A stretch of 64,000 nt of DNA from positions 62,001-126,000 of the forward strand of contig NZ_JTDV01000010.1 in assembly GCF_000943555.1 (NCBI RefSeq). Reading direction: 5' to 3'. The stretch's first letter is position 1; every line of letters begins with the position of its first letter. Source of the stretch: Neotamlana nanhaiensis (GTDB taxonomy: Bacteria; Bacteroidota; Bacteroidia; Flavobacteriales; Flavobacteriaceae). Below, one piece after another: positions 60,564 to 64,000 of the stretch. The notes beneath the pieces are model-generated. The model searched no databases. It was not told the origin of the DNA and saw only the letters and a program-made list of their open reading frames with translations. The position numbers were made by a program, and so were the translations under genes.

Positions 60564-62450
60564 TTATATAAATTTTTTATCTAATTCATCAACACTCATC
60601 GTAATAAATGTTGTTTTATTAGTAGGCGAAACATTAGGTTCTTTACAAGCAAATAACTTATTTACTAAATGTTCCTGTTCATCTTTTTGTAAAGATTGCC
60701 CGGTTTTAATTGCCAAACTTTTAGCCATTGATTTCGCTAGTAAATCGGCCGCACTAAAATTACTATCGGGCACTTCGTTTTCTACATCGCTTATTAACTG
60801 CTCTAAAATAATAGATACTTCACTTTCGGGAACACCAACAGGAACGCCTGTAATTTCGACAGTTTCTTGAGTTATTTCAGCAAACATAAACCCTGTAAAT
60901 TCAAGATCTTCTTTTAATTGCTTAATAATTTCTACATCTTGTTTTGAAAAATGCAGCTGAAGCGGAAACAATAATTGCTGGCTCGTAGCTTCTTTTATTG
61001 TTAGATTTTTTAAAAAATCCTCATACAACACCCGCTGATGCGCACGGTACTGGTCGATAACCAACATACCCGATTTTATAGTACTAACAATGTATTTATT
61101 GTGAATTTGATAGGTTGTATTCGCCTGTTCAATCTCCTCATTTTCGAACATTGAAGCTGTTTGTTCTTCACTTTCAAATTGAACTTCACTAAAATCGACA
61201 AGTGTATCGTCGTTATTATTAATTTCTTTTGAAGCTACACCGACATATAAACTATCCCAATTACTTGGCGTTGTTTTAAATGAAGTACTTTGCTTAGACA
61301 CAGAAGAAAAGGACGGTTTTGCTTCACTTTTAACCGCTTCATCTTGAAACGGGTTAAAGCTTCTGTCCACTTCAATTTGCGGCGCTTTTATATTGCGTTT
61401 TTGCTGTTCGTAAGTCGTATCTAAATTCGGGTCTCTATCAAAATCTAAAACTGGAGCAATATTAAACTGCCCTAAACTGTGTTTAACCGCAGCTCTTAAT
61501 ATGGCGTAAAGCGTATGCTCGTCGTCGAACTTAATTTCGGTTTTAGTTGGATGAATATTGATATCGATAGTTTGCGGATCGACATCTAAATTTAAAAAAT
61601 AACTCGCATGTGTCCCACTTTTAAGCAATCCTTCGAAAGCTGAAGCAATAGCATGATTTAGGTAGGCGCTCTTTATAAATCGATTATTTACAAAAAAGTA
61701 TTGTTCGCCTCTAGTTTTTTTAGCATACTCTGGCTTACCAACAAAACCTGAAATTTTAAGTACTTCGGTGTCTTCGTTAACAGGAACCAATTTTTCATTG
61801 GTTTTGCTTCCAAAAACATTAACAATGCGCTGTCTAAAATTACTAACAGGCAAGTTAAAACTTTCGCCACCGTTGTTATACAGCAAAAAACTTATGTTGG
61901 GATGCGCTAAAGCCACACGATGAAACTCATCGATAATATGTCGTAACTCTACAGCATCTGATTTTAAAAAGTTACGTCGCGCCGGGATATTAAAAAACAA
62001 ATTCTTTACCGCTACCGATGTACCGTTAGGTGTAACCACAACCTCTTGGGCTACCACTTTACTTCCTTCAATTTGAACCGTGTTCCCTACATCATCAGTT
62101 TCTTGCTTCGTTTTAAGTTCTACATGAGCAATGGCCGCAATACTTGCCAAAGCTTCACCACGGAAACCTTTTGTATGTAGCTGAAATAAATCGTCGGCAG
62201 AACGAATTTTAGATGTGGCGTGACGCTCAAAACTCAATCGAGCATCGGTAGTACTCATGCCTTTACCATCGTCAATAACCTGAACTAAGGTTTTGCCGGC
62301 ATCTTTAATAATTAATTTTATCGTATTTGCTCCAGCATCAATGGCATTTTCAAGAAGTTCTTTAACTACCGAAGCGGGACGTTGTACAACTTCTCCTGCG
62401 GCTATTTGGTTTGCTACATGATCGGGTAAAAGTTGTATAATGTCTGCCAT
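60564..62450 (-). CDS. mutL: DNA mismatch repair protein MutL
   Basis: 628 residues. The GHKL ATPase N-terminus is complete: IAAGEVVQRPASVVKELLENAIDAGA, DDGKGM, RHATSKI and TKGFRGEALASIAA. A linker (about 335-450) precedes the C-terminal dimerisation domain. The endonuclease motif DQHA(X)2E(X)4E is changed: DQYRAHQRVLYE at 466-477 has Tyr and Gln at two key positions. The CPHGRP zinc motif is CKEPNVSP near 602. It coordinates repair after MutS. Confidence 0.96.
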   Translation of the reverse strand: MADIIQLLPDHVANQIAAGEVVQRPASVVKELLENAIDAGANTIKLIIKDAGKTLVQVIDDGKGMSTTDARLSFERHATSKIRSADDLFQLHTKGFRGEALASIAAIAHVELKTKQETDDVGNTVQIEGSKVVAQEVVVTPNGTSVAVKNLFFNIPARRNFLKSDAVELRHIIDEFHRVALAHPNISFLLYNNGGESFNLPVSNFRQRIVNVFGSKTNEKLVPVNEDTEVLKISGFVGKPEYAKKTRGEQYFFVNNRFIKSAYLNHAIASAFEGLLKSGTHASYFLNLDVDPQTIDINIHPTKTEIKFDDEHTLYAILRAAVKHSLGQFNIAPVLDFDRDPNLDTTYEQQKRNIKAPQIEVDRSFNPFQDEAVKSEAKPSFSSVSKQSTSFKTTPSNWDSLYVGVASKEINNNDDTLVDFSEVQFESEEQTASMFENEEIEQANTTYQIHNKYIVSTIKSGMLVIDQYRAHQRVLYEDFLKNLTIKEATSQQLLFPLQLHFSKQDVEIIKQLKEDLEFTGFMFAEITQETVEITGVPVGVPESEVSIILEQLISDVENEVPDSNFSAADLLAKSMAKSLAIKTGQSLQKDEQEHLVNKLFACKEPNVSPTNKTTFITMSVDELDKKFI

Positions 62451-62456
62451 AAATTA

Positions 62457-62738
62457 TTATGAAAAAAATATAGATAAATCGAAATCGATTATAAATAAAA
62501 ATATTAAAACTAAAATTCCCACAATTATTAAAATACGACGATTCGCTTCTTTATCTGGATTTTTATAATCTTCTAAAGCCTCGTTAAATCGTGTTTTTAT
62601 GCTTTTGTTGGTTTCAACGGTTTTTCTAAAATCGTCGAATTTATGTTTAATTTCAAACGGATTACCTTCGCCTTTATCGTCGAAATAACGTGGTTGATAA
62701 TTAAATTTTTTGTTTTTACGCGTTTTTAAAAGTCCCAT
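62457..62738 (-). CDS. small single-helix membrane protein (NYQPR type), copy 1
   Basis: 93 residues. The basic N-terminus (KTRKNKKFNYQPRYF) and a charged middle precede a C-terminal membrane helix (about 69-87, ILIIVGILVLIFLFII). It shares KxR...FNYQPR with the next gene upstream. Homologues are often mislabelled riboflavin synthase subunits because of the neighbouring ribH. Function is unknown. Confidence 0.75.
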   Translation of the reverse strand: MGLLKTRKNKKFNYQPRYFDDKGEGNPFEIKHKFDDFRKTVETNKSIKTRFNEALEDYKNPDKEANRRILIIVGILVLIFLFIIDFDLSIFFS

Positions 62739-62754
62739 AGTGTTTAGCTTTAAG

Positions 62755-62985
62755 TTACATGTATTTTTTTTCGAGTAAATACATACAAATCAATAATAAT
62801 ACCAAAGCCAAAATTAATGTGCGAATTGGCATAATGCCCTTTGCTTTTTTTCTGTTCCCCACACTGCTTCGCCATTTTGAGACAAAGTCTTTTTTATCGG
62901 CATCACTTTCGTTGGATTTTTCTTTATTTTCCTTTGAAAAACGAGGCTGGTAATTAAACGTTCTGGGCTTGCGTTGTTTAAACAA
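62755..62985 (-). CDS. small single-helix membrane protein (NYQPR type), copy 2
   Basis: 76 residues. It has the same organisation as its downstream neighbour: FKQRKPRTFNYQPRF at the N-terminus and a C-terminal helix (about 53-71, IRTLILALVLLLICMYLL). The two are probably an old tandem duplication. It lies 16 bp upstream of copy 1 and 130 bp from ribH. Confidence 0.75.
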   Translation of the reverse strand: MFKQRKPRTFNYQPRFSKENKEKSNESDADKKDFVSKWRSSVGNRKKAKGIMPIRTLILALVLLLICMYLLEKKYM

Positions 62986-63115
62986 AATTGTGGTATTTAA
63001 ACCTCAAAAATACTTAAAAATAGGCAGAATTAAGACGTAGAAATGCCAAAAATTGTTAACAACAAGGCTTGATGACCACAGACTCGAGGCCAAAATAAAT
63101 GCGAACTGCTTACTG

Positions 63116-63601
63116 TTAACTATTCAAACGCAATTGGGCCATTTTAATAGCAGCAATCGCTGCTTCAGTACCTTTATTACCATGTTTTCCGCCAGAACGA
63201 TCGATGGCTTGCTGCATAGTATTATCGGTAAGTACACAGAAAATTACGGGTGTATCGGTAGTAACATTTAAGTCTTTTATACCTTGAGTTACACCTTCGC
63301 AAACAAAATCGAAATGCTTAGTTTCACCTTGTATCACACTACCAATGGCGATTACAGCATCAACCTTTTGTTCAATCATTTTTTTACAACCGTAAATAAG
63401 CTCGAAACTTCCTGGAACATCCCAACGAATTATAGCATCTTTAGCAACACCATTATCAATTAAAGCATCAATAGCACCTTTACACAAGCCTTCGGTGATG
63501 GTTTCATTCCATTCTGAAACAACAATCCCAAACCGAAAGTTACTCGCGTTTGGGATTGTGTTTTTATCGTATTCTGATAAGTTTTTATTTTCTGTAGCCA
63601 T
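63116..63601 (-). CDS. ribH: 6,7-dimethyl-8-ribityllumazine synthase
   Basis: 161 residues, normal length. Signature segments are FGIVVSEWNETITEGLCKGA, WDVPGSFELIYGCKKMI, AIGSVIQGETKHFDFVCEGVTQGI (catalytic His in KHFDFV) and the C-terminal GGKHGNKGTEAA. It makes the lumazine precursor of riboflavin in an icosahedral capsid. It is 1 bp downstream of the TPR gene. Confidence 0.97.
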   Translation of the reverse strand: MATENKNLSEYDKNTIPNASNFRFGIVVSEWNETITEGLCKGAIDALIDNGVAKDAIIRWDVPGSFELIYGCKKMIEQKVDAVIAIGSVIQGETKHFDFVCEGVTQGIKDLNVTTDTPVIFCVLTDNTMQQAIDRSGGKHGNKGTEAAIAAIKMAQLRLNS

Positions 63602-63602
63602 A

Positions 63603-64000
63603 TTATTTGTTAGCTAACACTTGTGCTTTTCCTATTAACACTTCAACTTTAGAAGCTTCGGTAGAATTAGCATAGTCTTCTTGTATTTTTTCAAAATATC
63701 CTAAAGCCCTACTTGCTTTTCCTAATTCTAAAGCAATTACACCTGCCTTGTACAAATACATTGGTGTAGTATACTCATTGTTTCTCATATTAGCAGCTTC
63801 TTCGTAATAGCTTAATGCATCTTCTTGCTGATTTAATTGTGCAAATGCATCACCTATATTTCCTTTTGCTAATGGCGCTAACACTTCATCTTCACTTTTA
63901 AAATCACTTAAATACTCAATCGCATTTTTGTAATTTTTTAAGTTTAAATACGCTGTACCTGCATAGTAATTTGCTAAGTTAGCCGATGGTGTTCCGCTGT
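63603..64000 (-). CDS. tetratricopeptide-repeat protein, 5' part outside window
   Basis: The frame is open to the window edge, giving at least the last 131 residues; the true start lies beyond 64000. Several TPR hairpins are visible (NLANYYAGTAYLNLKNYKNAIEYL, GNIGDAFAQLNQQEDALSYYEEAA, AGVIALELGKASRALGYFEKIQ). It is probably periplasmic as in flavobacterial homologues placed beside ribH, but the N-terminus is not seen. It stops 1 bp before ribH. Confidence 0.85.
   Translation of the reverse strand, partial: SGTPSANLANYYAGTAYLNLKNYKNAIEYLSDFKSEDEVLAPLAKGNIGDAFAQLNQQEDALSYYEEAANMRNNEYTTPMYLYKAGVIALELGKASRALGYFEKIQEDYANSTEASKVEVLIGKAQVLANK

Overview
The window comes from a low-GC member of the Bacteroidota, almost certainly family Flavobacteriaceae. 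The support is: promoters of the TTTG / TAnnTTTG type; a tmRNA whose tag reads GENNYALAA; the gene order parA-parB-DUF5683-dapB-lepB-wbqC; and a large flexirubin-type pigment cluster opening with a tyrosine ammonia-lyase very like that of Flavobacterium johnsoniae. No species can be named from sequence alone.

Layout. 1-3.5 kb (minus): partial O-antigen flippase, a small YgjV-like membrane protein and typA. 3.8-4.6 kb: kdsA (KDO synthesis). 4.8-10.3 kb (plus): a probable iron/siderophore unit made of a TonB-dependent receptor, a DUF4198 protein, two small membrane proteins and a PepSY membrane protein. Two DtxR/IdeR-like palindromes bracket its promoter. 10.3-16.7 kb: small conserved genes, including a membrane protein / winged-helix regulator / CreD set with matching TACTTTG palindromes in front of two of its genes. 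17.0-17.5 kb: ssrA with a strong terminator, followed by a decayed ATPase gene.

18.1-48.0 kb (minus) is the centrepiece: 31 tightly packed co-directional genes for a flexirubin-type (aryl polyene + dialkylresorcinol) pigment. A divergent halogenase/hydroxylase-like flavoenzyme follows at 48.1 kb. The inferred division of labour is as follows. Tyrosine ammonia-lyase makes 4-coumarate and a PaaK-like ligase activates it. Two ACPs, four ketosynthases or ketosynthase-like proteins plus a Cys-less chain-length-factor-like partner, FabG and three hotdog dehydratase-like proteins build the polyene. DarB and DarA make the dialkylresorcinol. Several acyltransferase candidates (LpxL-like, PlsC domain, C45-type, BtrH-like) could join or finish the two halves. 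An MMPL protein, an ABC exporter, a LolA-like carrier, a lipoprotein and a small beta-barrel would move the product to the outer membrane. The hotdog proteins appear to have complementary losses of the catalytic His and Glu, which suggests shared active sites.

49.5-64 kb holds a lone secreted GH43 enzyme, then housekeeping genes. Plus strand: parA, parB, DUF5683, dapB, a signal peptidase fused to an RDD domain, wbqC and DUF6122. Minus strand: a TPR protein (cut by the window edge), ribH, two small paralogous membrane proteins, mutL, two rhomboid proteases, an EEP-family hydrolase and a sulfotransferase-like protein. Two small families of intergenic repeats link 3.6, 13.5 and 16.8-17.0 kb. No CRISPR array, tRNA, rRNA or intact insertion sequence was seen.
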